Assembly (NCBI GenBank): GCA_943735955.1
Contig: OX030959.1
Span: forward strand, 3,984,217-4,048,216
DNA: 64,000 nucleotides
Direction of reading: 5' to 3'
DNA from: Piscicola geometra
Taxonomy: Eukaryota; Annelida; Clitellata; Hirudinida; Piscicolidae
The notes below the pieces were generated by a model. That model worked only from the letters and a program-made list of their open reading frames with translations, searched no databases and had not been told where the DNA came from. Within the stretch, counting starts at the first letter, position 1, and every line of letters begins with the position of its first letter. A program made the position numbers and the translations under genes. Shown in pieces: positions 1 to 14,339 of this stretch.

Positions 1-3000
1 TCCTCTTTAGAATGGATAGTGTGTGTGTAATCGCAATGATGAAGAATTATCATTTTCAGTTCATTACATTTTTCTGTTATGTTTTAAACCCCCATTTTGT
101 AAAGTTAATTATTTAATTTGTTTTTTTAAGTTGTTGATTGTTGGCGTTTTTTTAATATTTGTTTTTGTTTTTTGGTATTATTTTTATTTTTTGTATGCGT
201 TGTTGTTTTGTGTTATGCGTTGTTACTTTGTGGTAGGTTTTTTTATTTTTTAGTTGTTGTATGTGTTGTTCTTGTTGTCGTGTACGCAGGCATCCGCTTT
301 GTTTCCCATTTAAATTTACGATAGTTTGAGTGTTTCATGAAATTGAATAAAGTGAAAAAAGAATAATAATAAGAATGAATAAAAAAGAGATTGATTCTAG
401 ATTGTCCTAGAAACTCATATATTTCCAATATATCAAGAAGTTAATGAAAATGTTGAAACGTATTTGTTGAAAGTTTATGAGAAAATTGCTTGAATGTATG
501 AAAGAAAATTGTTAACTTCTAATAGTAGAGACACCTTGAAAAGTCAATAAATATCTAATACTCTAAAAAATCGTTTTGGAAAAAATACAAAATCTACAAA
601 ATATAATGATTACAAAGCTTAAATTAAAATTTTAAAATCGAATAAAAATTGAATTCAAACAGATCGTATGGTATTGGAACTTCATAGGTATCAAACACTT
701 ATTTAACCATTAAAACAATTAATGAAGACATTCCGAGCAGTCGAAGATTCTGCAGTGACAGCTGTTTTGGCTGTTAAGACGCCTGTCTGTGAAAAAGATC
801 TCTTCAAAGTCTTTTCCCTAATTTGAAAAACTTAAGTTATTTTGCGTTTCTTTAACATTATTTTTATTTTCAATAGTTCGAAAATTAATTAAAAAGTTGA
901 AAAAAAAGTTTTTGAATATTTTCTAATTATTTGTATGCGGGTTTTATACTGAGTATTCTTTTAACTATTTCTATTAATATAAAATGTTAAATCAAAACAA
1001 CACTTCACAACACCAAAACTTCTTCATAAACCATACGATCAAGGATAGTGTACGCATCAGTTTGATGCAGTCTCTGCCAGTTGTGCTGGTGTTTCAATTC
1101 GTGGTTCTATGATGAACTAACTATCGAGATTTTTAAGCTTTTTCTTTTTTCTATTATATATGAGTATATTTTTGAAAAAAATTATTTTTATATCAAATAC
1201 TTCTTTTTTAGACATATTTAAAAAAAAGAATATAATCAAAATATTTAAATAAATACAAGTCCAAACTGAGCATTGCAGAGCAGATGAATCAAGTATAATT
1301 GGTATAAAAAATTACCTTATTATTTTAAACAAATAATTGAGTTGTGCAAAAAAATTAGAGCATAAACTTACTTTTAATAGTTGCGTGGGAGGATGCAGTT
1401 GCAATTAGGTCATAACAATTATTCAGACATCATTATAAAATTTCAAGCATTACTATTTTTTTTCGCTTTTAAGTTTTTTATTTATTTATTAAAATTTAAA
1501 AATTTTCATTTATTCATTTTTTTGTTTCTGTTTAAAAGCCAATTAATATTAGTTGTAAAATGTTTTAAAGCCCTAAAATCCTTTTAACAATATTTTGTCA
1601 ATATTTTATAAGAACAAATATGATTCAAAAGATTAAAAAGATAATTGAAAAAAACTTTTTAATAAATATTTTAAACCGTATGCTCATCAAAATTGAAATT
1701 AAATCTTTGTAAACTCTATGTTAATATAAAAGTTAAAATCTAAATTATTTGAAACAGCGTATTTCTCAGATGGAAATAAAAATAAATTGGATTTATAATT
1801 AAAGGCAAAGATATTCATGAAAAAGAGTGAAAAAAATGACTGGCGGCAACAAGTGACACAAATGCCTGCCTGCGTTATGCGCCTCTACGCACTTGTCTCC
1901 ACGCCTCACTCAAGTATTAATCACAAAAATACTTTTTTTCTTTTTTTACTATGAAATATTTTTTTCAAAGTTTTTATTAGTCTTCTTTATAATAGTATTA
2001 TATTACTATTTAAAAAAAAAGTTTTTGTTAAAATATTTTCTCTAAAATAAAAGAGTTTTTTTTGTTTTTGAACAAATTTTTTAATGTGTATTTTCTTTTA
2101 GGATTTTTTTTTTTAAAAAAATATTTCGAAAATTATAATGCAACAAATATTTCAACAAACTTAAAATTTTAAAAACATTTTGTTACAATTATTCCATTTC
2201 AAAAATTCTTGTAAAAAAAACTTCTAAAATTTGCAATTCCAAAACCAATTCACAAAATTTGTGAAAAGATATTCGCGATAAATTGCTTCGTTGAAAATAT
2301 TTTGTCAGTTAATTAGAAATGCATCAATAACGACCTCTAAAAAATAAGGAAAATAAAAAATTAGAAATAATAAATATTTTAAATTATAGAAAATAAAAAA
2401 ATAAAATTATTGTTTACAATTTATACCAATGGACTATTTGAGTAGTAAAAACATTAACACATGCACACTTAAACACACAAACACTCACCATAAACACAAG
2501 GGTTTCTTCAACATTAACACCACGCCACATTATTCTTCCAATTTCGCACCAAGCCACACATAAATCTATTCATCCGCCCACACTTAAATTAGCATATGAG
2601 CACACATAAACAACCACTACAACAAAGGTACTTCAGAAAAGTGTGTGTGGCGCTTAATTCAAAAACATTCCGTTAATACAAACCAAAACGTACACATAGG
2701 GTGCCAATCGAAACAAAACAATAAATTTTTTACATAAATTATGTCCTTCTTTTATATTTTGATTTTTAATGGTTAAAATTAACTGAAATAAATTCCTTCA
2801 CAAACAATATACTGGTTGTGCGACGGGCAGTTTAAGAAGAATAAGAGAGAAAAGTTGTTTGAACACACTTAATCCACTTATCCTTTTGTTTTTATCAACA
2901 TATTTTCAATGAAAACTTTCTTTATTTTTTTTACAATTGAATTTTTGTTTCAGACCAAGGGTTGTGAGATTTATTTCAGTATTTAACCCTAGCTTTTTTC

Positions 3001-6000
3001 TTTAAAAAAATATTATCAAGATTTTTTGGTGTCATTAAAATTCCAATGCAAAACTATACTTCATTAAAAGCTTGCAGTAAAGTATGAATGGATGAATGAA
3101 TGAATCGTTTTACAAAATTATACGATGTTTAATTAAAGTTAGTGATCTTTAAGAAATAGTAATCAACTGACAGATTAAAATTAATTATTTTAAAAGTTAA
3201 ATTCGATAAATCTTTTGGTAATTATTGAGCGTTTTAGGTACGAAGTTATTGATACTTCTTTTTTATTTAAAAAAAACTACCCAACAAAATTATTTTGTAT
3301 TTGAAATTTAAGGCAATTTTTTTTTCTTTCAATGATTTTTTGGTGCATGCATAGCTGATTACAGGCAGCATACGGCACTGTTTTGTGAATCCAACTTCTG
3401 GTGCACGGCACTGCAGTACCGCAAACGGTTCTTCCAGTGGTTTTCCTAACTATTTCAAACTTATTCTTGAATAAACTGAAAGCTCATAAATTCATTATAA
3501 GGAAAAATTACTGTGCTTTTTCTTGATTATAAATGAGAAAAAAAACTTTTAAAAAAGTATTAATAAAACCCAGATAAAACTGTTATTAAACTGAAAAAGA
3601 ATAAAAAAACTTACAAATTGAATATGTCAAACAGATAAGAGAACGAAAATATATTTTCAAAATTTACATAACAATAATTAATTGAAGAAAACACTATTTC
3701 TGACTGTGAAGCCGTTAGATTTAGCTTTGTAATAGAGGAGCCGTTAAAGTGAGAAAAGACGTGAAAGTCGGAAAAAGGAAAAGTGAAAAGAGTGAATGGG
3801 CGTGTTGTGATGTGTTTGCCTGGTTTGCAGTCAAGCCGTTGTGGCTGTCGTACGGGGGCGTCGGCGATGCTGTATGCTGAATAATTGAATGGTGTTCGAT
3901 ATTCCTGATTCAAAAACGACAACCAGAAATCTAAAAAATACTAAAATACACACCGAAAAAAATCATTGTTGTAATTCGGCAGCCCACACAAGTTACTAGA
4001 CAAGAAATAAACACTAAATAACATTCTTCTCTGTGAATTGCTGCGTGTGTTGACTATCGATCTGGACCTTCTACCATCATGCGAGGTATTTGGAGTAAGT
4101 TACCACAAAGTGAATTAACCAGAAAGCATGTTTGCTTTACCCGATTTGTACAAACTGACAAAACTCAATATATTCTTTTTATATTCAAATAACTGGGTGC
4201 ATTAACGATGGGAAAATTAAAAACTCGGGAAAAAATCTGTCTTAAAAATGAAAGAGCGAAACTACTTTTTATGTGAGAAAAATCATTAAAAAGAAGCATT
4301 TAAACATTACTTGAAGAAAGAAAACTATTTTTTGGCATTAATTCTTTTTAAACATTTTTATTTATCTAGAAACCGTGTAAAAGAAAAAAGTTATTATAAT
4401 TAAAACATTCCATTTTTCATGAAAACATAACATGACAATATAGGCAATCTAAACTTGTGAAAAATATTTTAAAATACAAAATAAAATTTGAGAGAATCTT
4501 CAAACTAACCTTTTTTGGTGACTAATATTTCTGAAAACTTTGTTTTTTTCTTTTACTGCGTCTCTTTTACCTTCGAGTTTGTCAATGCTTGATGGCTTAA
4601 GAACGTATGGCGATATAATTGACCAGATATACTTAGCAATTTTGGAAAGATTTTTATAGTTTTTATGCTTGAAATATTTATATTAATTAAAGTATCAAAT
4701 TATAGTTTTTTTCAATTTATTTACTATACTTTGAAAATTATTTTATATCATTATTTTGAAATATTATATTTTTTAATGTATTACGATGTATACAATTCAC
4801 TTAGATAGTTTGAGAATGTTAAATACCTCTAAAAAACACTAAATAAACATTGTAAAATACTTTACATTTTGCAAAATATATCGAAAACACTCGAAAAATT
4901 GTGAGAAAAACAAGCAATCTGCATTGCGACGGCTCTTTTATAGGCGCTGTTGCACGCCGTGCGTGTGCTCTGTCGCTTCGAGATTCCAGCGTCGTGCAGA
5001 ATTTGTGAAAATTAATTTTGTTTTTTGTGTCTTCTTTAGTTTTTCGAATGGTTTATGGGTATTTATTTTGTTTTTATGTTTGTTAAAAAAGATTTTTGTT
5101 ATGTTTCTTAGTTTATTTTGAAATTTGTTTTTTTCTGGACACTTTTATTGCTAAAAAGTGTGTCAATTTATTATAAAGTTGATATTCAGCACCTTAAAAA
5201 TCTTTTATTTTAAATAATATTTAATTCAAGAGTATATTCAAGTACTTAAATGAGCATAGAAACAATTTGAAAAAAAGTAGAAAAATTCAAGAAAACAATG
5301 GATAAGAATAGAAGCTCTAATGGATTAATAAAATAAAGAAAGATGCGTGAAAGAATGTATAAGAAAGTAATTTAAAGTCAAAAATTAATTTGTATTCAGC
5401 AACCTTTTTGTATGTTTTAGGTTTTCTGTTTTCCTCTATAAGATTTATTTCAAAGTAAAAAAAGAAATTTAACAAACAACTTCAGCAATTAAAAAAACTA
5501 AAATTACTTTAAGATCTTTCAAAAAATCTAACTGTTTATTCTTCAAAAACTTTATCTCATCAAAAAATATATTTCAAAAAAATATTGTTAAAAACTGAAA
5601 TTTTTTTGCAATTTTGAAATCAAAACTCTTTGTATTTTTGCTTTTAACTTAGCGAACTTTCCATTGTTTTTAAAAACTTTAATGTGAGTGCTATAATTCA
5701 TCAGCTAACAATCGGTCTCATAAATTGTAAAGTATTTTTACGATCTTAATGCAAGCAAGTCATCATCAAAATATTTTTTAAAAATAAACATTAGTTTCAA
5801 AAATTGTAACAGTTTTTAAAAAATGCAAAAATATTTAATTTTTTTAATGTATATTAAATCGTTAAATACTATTAAGTTGCTTGTATCTTTCATTTCCGTG
5901 CCTTTGTTGCAGTTTAAATTCTGATCTATTGATCAATATTTCTACATCTGGCCACGTTTTATTTTCCATTCATTTGGATATCTTTATTTACAAACTTCTA

Positions 6001-6360
6001 TGAATGCTTTTTTATTCCAATTAAGTTTTTATCTTTTACCTTACGCGTTTTATATACTTTTTTTCTTTCCTTCAAATATTATTAGCTATTTTTTTCAAAT
6101 TATAAAATTAACAAACTTAATTTTTTTTCTATAAATTATTTTTTACTTAAATGAAATTTTAACCTATTTTTTAAATTTATTTTTATGAGCATTTTTATTC
6201 ACTTTCGATACCTTCGATGTCTGCCCATTTCACCTTTCAGTTAACTTTATTTTGCTTTTTTGTCCAAGATTTCAAGTTTTTCATCTTCTCAATTTTGAGT
6301 ACAATCCACTTTGATTTCAAAAAAGAGTATTAGGGATAGGAAAAGAATAGAATAATAGTA
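1..6360. other. AT-rich intergenic DNA, no supported gene
   Basis: Strongly A/T-rich sequence with long A and T runs and no convincing coding exon. Short GC-richer islands stand out at about 720-800, 1010-1110, 1840-1915, 3345-3440, 3720-3900, 4015-4100 and 4915-5000; they could be regulatory or fragments of non-coding exons. At 4079-4094 an ATG followed by four codons runs straight into a consensus GTAAGT donor, which would suit a tiny first exon, but no partner exon was found. The 103-codon frame on the minus strand at 3611-3922 has no recognisable domain. Confidence 0.5.
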
Positions 6361-6365
6361 TTATG

Positions 6366-6392
6366 AGTAGTAGTAATAGAGGAAGTAATCGG

Positions 6393-6426
<34 letters not shown>

Positions 6427-6466
6427 GTATTAGTATTAGTAGTAGGAGTAGTAGTAGTAGTAGTAG

Positions 6467-6557
<91 letters not shown>

Positions 6558-6558
6558 T

Positions 6559-6628
<70 letters not shown>

Positions 6629-6735
6629 AAGTAGTATTGAAAGTAGTAGTAATAGTAGTAGTTGTTGTTGTAGTAGTAGTAATATCGGTAGTAGTAGTAA
6701 TAGCAGTAGTAGTAGTAGTAGAGTTAGTAGTCTTA
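6366..6735. repeat. (TAG)n trinucleotide microsatellite
   Basis: Nearly uninterrupted TAG/AGT repeat of about 370 bp with a few TGT, GGA and ATT interruptions toward the edges. Long open frames of poly-Ser, poly-Thr or poly-Leu across it are simply the repeat read in different frames. Confidence 0.95.
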
Positions 6736-7409
6736 GTTGTTGGTTTTGCTGTTGTTGTTCTTGTAGTAATAACCATGAAAACAAAATGAATGACAAATTG
6801 GTAATCACAAATGGAATCAAAATTCTCTCAATTTGGAAGGTAACATATCGAACGTGCAGCCAGAATCAATGAAAGCTGAAACAATGTAGAAGAAAAAATA
6901 TATAAAAAGTTTATTGAAAAATAAATAATGAAAAGTCTTGGAGTTTTCATCGAATTATTTACCATTTCATGGAAGTATTCATTTTTAAACCTCTTTAAAA
7001 TGATTCTGGTTGCAAAGCATGCATGGGTTGTGGCGCATAAATGGCTCTAAAATGCGTAAAGCTGGGTTCGTTACTTGAAGTTTCAGTTTTACCAACTGGT
7101 ATATTTTACTTTGTTTATGAAATAATAATTAAGTTAACTTTTATTTTTTAGTCATAATAGAATTTTGCTGCTTTTAATTAGATTTAACTTAACGAAATGG
7201 CCTCTAAAGAAATTGTGTGATAATTCCAAGTGAAGAGAGTGCGTATACAAAATATAAAAAACTTAAAGAATTCGTATTTATATATTTATTTTTATATTCA
7301 TATATATTATATCTCGAGCACAAAATCAACATTTTTTCAAGACGTCAAAAAGGAAAGAATGTTCGATAATGCTGGAAACGAATAAACTTCAACGGCAAAG
7401 CGAATCACA

Positions 7410-7590
7410 AAACGCATAAATAAAAATATTTCAAAAAATGTATAAATAAAAATATTTCACAAAACATATAAATAAAAATATTTCAAAAAATGTATAAATA
7501 AAAATATTTCACAAAACTTATAAATAAAAATATTTCAAAAAACCTATAAATAAAAATATTTCACAAACCGTATAAATAAACACATTTACT
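7410..7590. repeat. 26-bp AT-rich minisatellite
   Basis: About six to seven tandem copies of a 26-bp unit containing TAAAAATATTTCA (starts at 7421, 7447, 7473, 7499, 7525, 7551). Copies differ mainly at the end of the unit (AAAATG, AAACAT, AAACTT, AACCTA), suggesting alternating sub-types. Confidence 0.85.
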
Positions 7591-7736
7591 TTTTTGAATT
7601 TTTTTCTATTGAAATAAATTTTAGAAAAAGGAGTTTTTATTTGGTCAAGCCCAAGACATATTCGTGATATTCACGGTTGGCGTATGGGAGACTCGGAAAT
7701 ATAGTGTGTTTGTGTTAAGACTTTCACTCATATACA

Positions 7737-7778
7737 AACACACACAAAAATACACACAAAAATACACACATACACATA

Positions 7779-7862
<84 letters not shown>
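7737..7862. repeat. (CA)n microsatellite
   Basis: Dinucleotide CA repeat, imperfect (CAAAAATA, CATA interruptions) at the left end and then perfect for about 80 bp. Confidence 0.95.
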
Positions 7863-7866
<4 letters not shown>

Positions 7867-9139
7867 CAATGTAATAAGCTGTTGCACACAGGCACCACTC
7901 GAAGTCATCTCAAAAAGCATTACTCAACGCCCTTCATGGACCTTCTTCAGTCTAAGTTGAAGCTTTTTTAGTTAAGTTTTTTTAAAGTTTTAAACTTAAT
8001 AAAATATGTAATTATGTTATAAAAACCTTATTTTGCACAATTAATTATACATTTATTCAGTTTTTTGCGTACATTTTTCTTAAAAAAATTTTAATATTAG
8101 TTTTTATGAACATTTTACTTTGAAATTTTTTTTTCTTAATGATCATTTTTTTCTACATTGAAAAATATTGATTCAATTTTTGTGAAAAATTCTTGTTTTT
8201 TTTATTCTCAACTTTAAAAACCTGGATTTTAAAATATTTTCAAGCTATTTTGTGTATAAATCTTACCAAAGCTTCCATTCTTTTGCATTAAAAAATATTT
8301 TATTAAATATATTAATTTATATATATATATATATATATGTATTTATATAAGAAATGCGAATTAACGAGGCTGTGCATTAATCATTTTTCTTGAAAGATGA
8401 ATGAATGGGGGATGAATGGATGGATGGAAGAGCGGAGAGACAGATAAAATGGAAAAGTGAAATAAGAAAAAAATAAATAAATAAACAAATATAAATGCAA
8501 TAAATGATTTTTGTGTGAATAAAAATAGAAAATCATCAAAGTTGGATGAGTTTATAGACCTATTTATAGATGAATCAATGAATCAATTATAGTCTACAAA
8601 ACTAATAAAAAGCAAAAATGTCTTTTATAGATCAAATAAAAACAATTTAACATTTTAAATTTAAATACTTCATAGCTTCAAAAAAATTTAGTCTTTATTA
8701 TTTTTATTTTTTAAAAGCAAAAACTACTTAATGCTTATCTCCTTCCACGCCACACTTCCCGACAATCACCTTAGCACATGGGTCCGCCAAAAATGAAATT
8801 GTCGACATTGGGTGGTTTTTCTATTTGATTTTTTCGATTTATTCCTATTTATCTTATATCAATTCAAGATTTAAACTCTTTGAATTTATTTTCGCTTATA
8901 TATTTTCTATCAAAATAATTCTTCTTTTACAAAGAAATTCTCAAAGAAAAAGAACTGTTATACACCACAAAACTTAGTTTAGTTTGTATTCACTAATCCA
9001 TCTATTCATCAATATGCACTCACTTTCACACTCAATCATCAACCAATTCATTCCCTTATATATCTATCCATTTTCACCTATCCATTCATTTTTTTTTACG
9101 TTCTACACATTTTCTTTTTATCGAATTTATTAAATCATC

Positions 9140-9860
9140 GTTCAATGTATCTATTCACTTATCCATCCATTCATTCATCCATCCATTCATCTATCCATCC
9201 ATTCATCTATACATCCATTCATCTATCCATCCATTCATCTATCCATCCATCTATCTATTTATCCATCCATTCATCTATCCCCCTATCCATCCATCCATCC
9301 ATACATCCATCCATTCATCTATTCATCCATCTTCCTTCTATCGGGGGTGTAATGACGGTATTCAGGCTTCTGGCTTCTCAAGATTTACAACAATCGTATG
9401 CAGCTGTGATCCTCCGCTAGATATCTTCTGTCTTCATTCATCCCTTTATTCGTCCATTCATTCATCTATTCATTCATTCATTCATTCATCCATTCATTCA
9501 TCTATTCATTCATTCATTCATCCATCCATTCATTCATCCATTCATTCATCCATTCATTCATCCATTCATTAATCCATCAATTCATTCATCCATCCATTCA
9601 TTCATCCATCCATTCATTAATCTATTCATTCGTTCATTCATTCATTCATCCATCCATTCATTAATCTATTCATTCGTTCATCTATTCATTCATCCATTCA
9701 TTCATCCATTCATTCATCCATTCATTCATCCATTCATTCATCCATTCATTCATCCATTCATTCATCCATTCATTCATCCATTCATTCATCCATTCATTCA
9801 TCCATTCATTCATTCATTCATTCATTCATTCATTCATCCATTCATTCATCCATTCATATT
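9140..9860. repeat. (ATCC/ATTC)n tetranucleotide repeat tract
   Basis: Two blocks of degenerate CATC/CATT tetranucleotides, 9140-9335 and 9436-9860, separated by about 100 bp of unique sequence. Isoleucine/serine/histidine-rich frames over this tract are repeat translations, not genes. Confidence 0.9.
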
Positions 9861-10145
9861 TTTTTTATTCAATCATCATCCGTTTAGCTATTTCTTTAAC
9901 GTAATTAAAACATTTTGCATTTAATTTTCATTTGTATAATAATTCACAATTCGATGCAATCAATTGAATTTGTAACAGCTTTTTACGTGGAATTCTTTCA
10001 GCAAGTGTGGAGGTTGTGTTTATGTTGTTGTGGTTGTTGTGGTGTTGATGCCCGTCGAAGGGCTGATCGTTGATTTGAATAGACTGAAAGGTCAAAAGTT
10101 GTATGCATAAAGCAACTGATAAAGAACACAATTGCGAACCCTTTC

Positions 10146-10245
10146 TTACTACACATACACACACACACATACACACACACACACAAAAACACACACACAC
10201 ACACACACACACATACACACACACACACAAAAACACACACACACA

Positions 10246-10293
<48 letters not shown>

Positions 10294-10317
10294 AATACAC
10301 ACAAACACATACACACA
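10146..10317. repeat. (CA)n microsatellite with CATA/CAAAAA interruptions
   Basis: Imperfect CA repeat of about 170 bp. It produces overlapping His/Thr and Cys/Val frames on both strands that are not coding. Confidence 0.95.
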
Positions 10318-13300
10318 GGTCGTAAGAAAATTGTAGATTCGGTGTGAATGGAAGAGGGATCAAGAAGAATTTGTAAGAAAAGCACGTGACTCCGAGATGT
10401 TTCAAAAGAAAATTTAAATACAAAAAAATTATTTTTATATTCTTTGAATTAAAAATTTAAATTATAAGCACATAAATTCAACTACCTATACAAAAAATAT
10501 ATATTTAATCAACTGTTTTTTACAAAAGACTATAATTGAACTTCGTATGTAAAGGATATATTTTCTGGGAGAAGCTTGTGGGCAAATGCAAAGAAGCCAT
10601 AAAACAAAATAATTAATTTTCAAATATATATATTTCGAGTCTCTTAAAACCGTGTTGAAGTGTTAGAATTAGTTTTCTGGGAGAGCTCAAAAGAAGGGGC
10701 CCTCATTCTTTGTCTACAAAGAGACATTAAAAACACTTTTGAAAATTGTAAATTTCAAAAAAAGTAATATAAAACTTCATTTATATCAACACTGTATTTG
10801 GAATGGAATTAAAAACACACACGAACCCAAAAAATCTTTTAAATTGAATTTTAGGTTTTCTTTTCTATTTATTTTGAAATGACTTAGTTGTTTCCCAATA
10901 AATAAATAAATAAGATAGGTTTAAGGGAGTTTTCCGAGTTAATTTTAAAGAACGTAATTTGTATTTCAATATATTTTTTTTTCTCTTTAAAAGACCAATT
11001 TCATTACCTGTTTTTGCTGCTTATCTGTTTTTATTATTTTAGAAAAATTGAAATAATGAACTTTTATTTTGAGTCTAATTGAATAGAAAAATTTAATGCG
11101 GATGGATTATTTTTTATTCAAAATCTTTGCCACAACTCATAGTCTCTTATTATAATTATAAAATTTTTAATTATGTTTTGTTTATTCAAATATTTTCTTT
11201 TTGAAAAAGTAAAAATAAAATATTTCTTAGAAAATTTTGTTAAACTTTTCATTAGATAGTTTTTCTCTCTAACTTAAAGGATATATTTTGCAAATTTATA
11301 CTTTTTCTAATTAAGATTTCAATTGAAGGAACAATTTAGTGAGAAGATTTAATTGAATCCCATATATAACCTTTTTCAACATATTTTTGTCACAACTTTT
11401 CAAGTTTTTTCATAGAAAAAGAATAAAAACAATTTTTACATTTATCCTTAAAATCGTTTTTATCTTTTATAAAATAAATGAAAAATAAAATAAAAAGACA
11501 AAAGAACTCTAAAATTTTTACCAAATTACAAAATTAACTCAAACTTAAATAATAATAATACATTTTAATTTTAAAGATTACACAAAATCTTGTCAATTCT
11601 CTTCAAGTATATTCAATTGAAACCCAAAAATTAATTCAGTTTTTTTTAAATCAAGGTTGAGGAAGACATCTTCTTGATCGTATCTCAAAGTTTCAATAAG
11701 AAATCCAGATTAATAAAAACATTTGCACAATAGAATTAACTGCAGCCAAATTGGCGTGGACCTGAGTTGGAAAAAGTGCTAATTAAATCAAATAATCAGA
11801 GCAGAGATTATTGCCTCACGGGAGTAATTTTAAGAAGCCATTTGTGGCAAGTTGAGTTTGAAAGACAAAGTTTTAGTTGGATTGGATGGTTTCAGGATTG
11901 TAAGAATGGATCATTTGGGATGGATGATTGTAAGGGATAGCTGGCTTAGATGGTTGAGAAAAATGGTTGGATAAAAAAAGTGGACGAGAGAGATAAAGAT
12001 TGTTTGGATAAATGGACGAACCCGTTTTGAATGAATAATAGAAAAGCTATTTTAGATTTATAAAAATGTAGAAGGAAAAGATGATAGATGGAGAATTATA
12101 TAAATGAAGATGAAGGAAGTACGCAGAAATTAATAAAAAGAATCATATGATGTGGCGAGACGAATTGCTGAAATAGCGAAATGAAAGGCGGATAAAATAA
12201 ATAATCGAAAAAATAGATGAATGAAAAACAAATGTTTGATTAAGAAAAATGAATAGTTGAAAAATTCGATTATAGAAATGACAAGTTTCATAATCACCAT
12301 CAGTGGAGCACATCAAATCAGGCCATTCCATCAATTACATTCCCTTGTTATTCTAATCATTCTTATCAGTCCTCCATCACAAACGTGTCGACAATTACAG
12401 CTTAAATGATTAATCACCGTAGAAATCTTTCTTGAAAATCATTTTTCCAATACCAGCGTTCGCTTTTCTCTGTGTACACCTTTAATGTTTGATTCTTTAT
12501 ATACTCAATAAAAAGAGATGTATCTGTCTATTTAAATAATTTTTGTACTCTACATTTTTTTAATGTTTTTATTTACAATTATTAAAATTTTATGTACGTT
12601 TAATAAAGTCAAGATAATACTTCTTTAAATTGTTTTTTTAATGTTTAAAAATACTTTTTTTTTTATCTTTATGAAGTAACTGGTATTTATATTTTTTTCT
12701 TATTATCACAATTTTAATGATCAAATTTGATATTGCTCATAATCTATTTCAAGTATATTAAAGTAAATTAATTTTCTCTTTAAAAATGATCGTTGAGCCC
12801 TTCATCTATGAATCAGCCACTTGTCTTCAAAGGCATTGCTGATTGTATTGATGGCTCCATAGGGTTTCGTCTATTACCCGCATGCAAATAAAACGAGAAA
12901 TTTATATGCAGCCCATTATTGAAGATATTTGAGGATTATTTGAGGATGGTGGTGTGGCGGGCTTTGCTGGTGATGCCTTGATGGGTTTTTTATAGACAAT
13001 TCTGAAAATACCTGTTGCTTGAATGCTTGTTTGAATAAAAATAATAGTTTCAATAAATTATTTTTTTATACGTTCTGAGGCTCTATAAATTTAAAAAACA
13101 TTAGAGCAAGATTGCCGAGGAGTCTAATATAATAATGGTGACACGACGGTGTCGAGGGTCACGAAGAGATGTCAGCGCCCGGCAGATTGATGGCTCCGTA
13201 AGCAAATAGCAATCATAACACTTCAATCGGTCAAGCGGCCGATCGATCTTGCGCAAAATGGCGATTTGGCGATTAGGAAATTAGGGCTTCTCTGCAATAA

Positions 13301-14189
13301 GCTAATGCCTTCTTCGCTGACCCGAGATGCTATCTTGTGATTCCATTAAATCTAAATCAATGTCTTGAAAGGCATTTTCGGCGATTTTCTGAATTTTTCA
13401 TTTCACTTTTATCGATTAAAAGTCAACAGAGCGCGTTGAAAGGCCTCCTGTCACACGCAACAACGCCGTGGAATAATTGTCGATCGAATCAGAAAGAATT
13501 TAATTCATTATCAAAATGCTTTTTTGGAAAAAAAGTCTAATCAAAAAGTATTAAAAAATATCTTTTTTTCTGCCTAAAGTACTTTTTATTTCAAATGTTT
13601 AGTCATGATTAGTTTAAAAGGAAATAAAAATCACAACAGTTTTTTACAAATATTTTTCATTTTTAGAAAATATATATTTATTATATGGCTATTTTTAATG
13701 CTAGTTTGCAAATTTCACCTATTTTACACTTTTCCAAACTCTATATTTTGTATTTTAGCTTCTTTCGAATTTACATTTTTTTGAAAGATACTTACCAATT
13801 CTGTTTTTAAATAGACTGAAACAAACAAATCAAAACAACCTTAAAATTAATAAACACAAAAGTCAAAAAAATATTAAAAAGTGACTTTATAAAAACTATA
13901 AAAAAATTTCCCAAAATTTCATTCTTTAAAGCCTCCTGCACGCTTAAATGCTTTCAACTCCTTAGTCCCAATGAAGGTCTTCTAGAATGAGAATTTACAT
14001 AAAAATCAAAACTAAAAAGTTTTTCCACAAAAATAGTTTTTAGATTCCTTACATGAAGCTATTTTTAGCACTCGGGCATGTGCGAAAACCCACTAGTGAG
14101 ATGGAATTCTTTCACAAAAGACTGATAAAAGTTGAAAACAAATTTGAAATTAAATTCCAAACCATCGAAGAAAAGTGGAAAGATGTGGA
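10318..14189. other. Intergenic DNA with GC-richer islands
   Basis: No coding exon recognised. Most of it is AT-rich, but 11740-11880, 12290-12430, 12780-12990 and 13120-13480 are noticeably less AT-biased and less repetitive than their surroundings without carrying a usable reading frame, which is more like conserved regulatory DNA than like exons or transposon debris. Confidence 0.45.
12780..13480. promoter_or_regulatory. Candidate cis-regulatory cluster
   Basis: Two complex, non-repetitive blocks (about 12780-12990 and 13120-13480) in an otherwise AT-rich desert. The first contains an exact POU octamer ATGCAAAT at about 12880. No open frame, no transposon hallmarks and no simple repeat explain the composition. 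Assignment as an enhancer is inference only; the target gene is unknown, since the nearest recognised gene starts about 10 kb downstream. Confidence 0.25.
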
Positions 14190-14305
14190 AGACGGAAAGA
14201 AGAAGGGAAGAAGAAGGGAGGGAGAAGGGAGGGAGAAGGGAGGGAGAAGGAAGGGAGAAGGGAGGGAGAAGGGAAGGAGAAGGGAGGGAGAAGGGAGGGA
14301 GAAGG
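14190..14305. repeat. Purine (GGGAGGGAGAA)n repeat
   Basis: G/A-only strand asymmetry over about 115 bp built from GGGAGAAGGGAGGGAGAA-type units. The Arg/Glu/Gly-rich frames here are repeat artefacts. Long homopurine tracts can form triplex structures, which is general knowledge rather than something shown here. Confidence 0.85.
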
Positions 14306-14339
14306 TTAAAAGCCACGAAGTCGACAAGAAGAGAACTTG

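Larger units (their letters stand above)
6741..9135. other. AT-rich intergenic DNA
   Basis: No gene seen. The stretch holds the 26-bp minisatellite and the CA repeat listed separately, a short TA run near 8320-8338, and a small patch of GGAT/GAAT repeats near 8395-8430. Confidence 0.5.

Noticed and set aside
3611..3922. 103-codon minus-strand frame
   Set aside because: Not repeat-derived, but no domain, no splice partner and AT-rich codons in the second half; kept only as a note.
6317..6872. Poly-Ser, poly-Thr and poly-Leu frames
   Set aside because: Trinucleotide TAG repeat read in several frames.
9140..9860. Possible CRISPR-like regular repeat
   Set aside because: The units are simple tetranucleotides without distinct spacers, and the genome is clearly animal.
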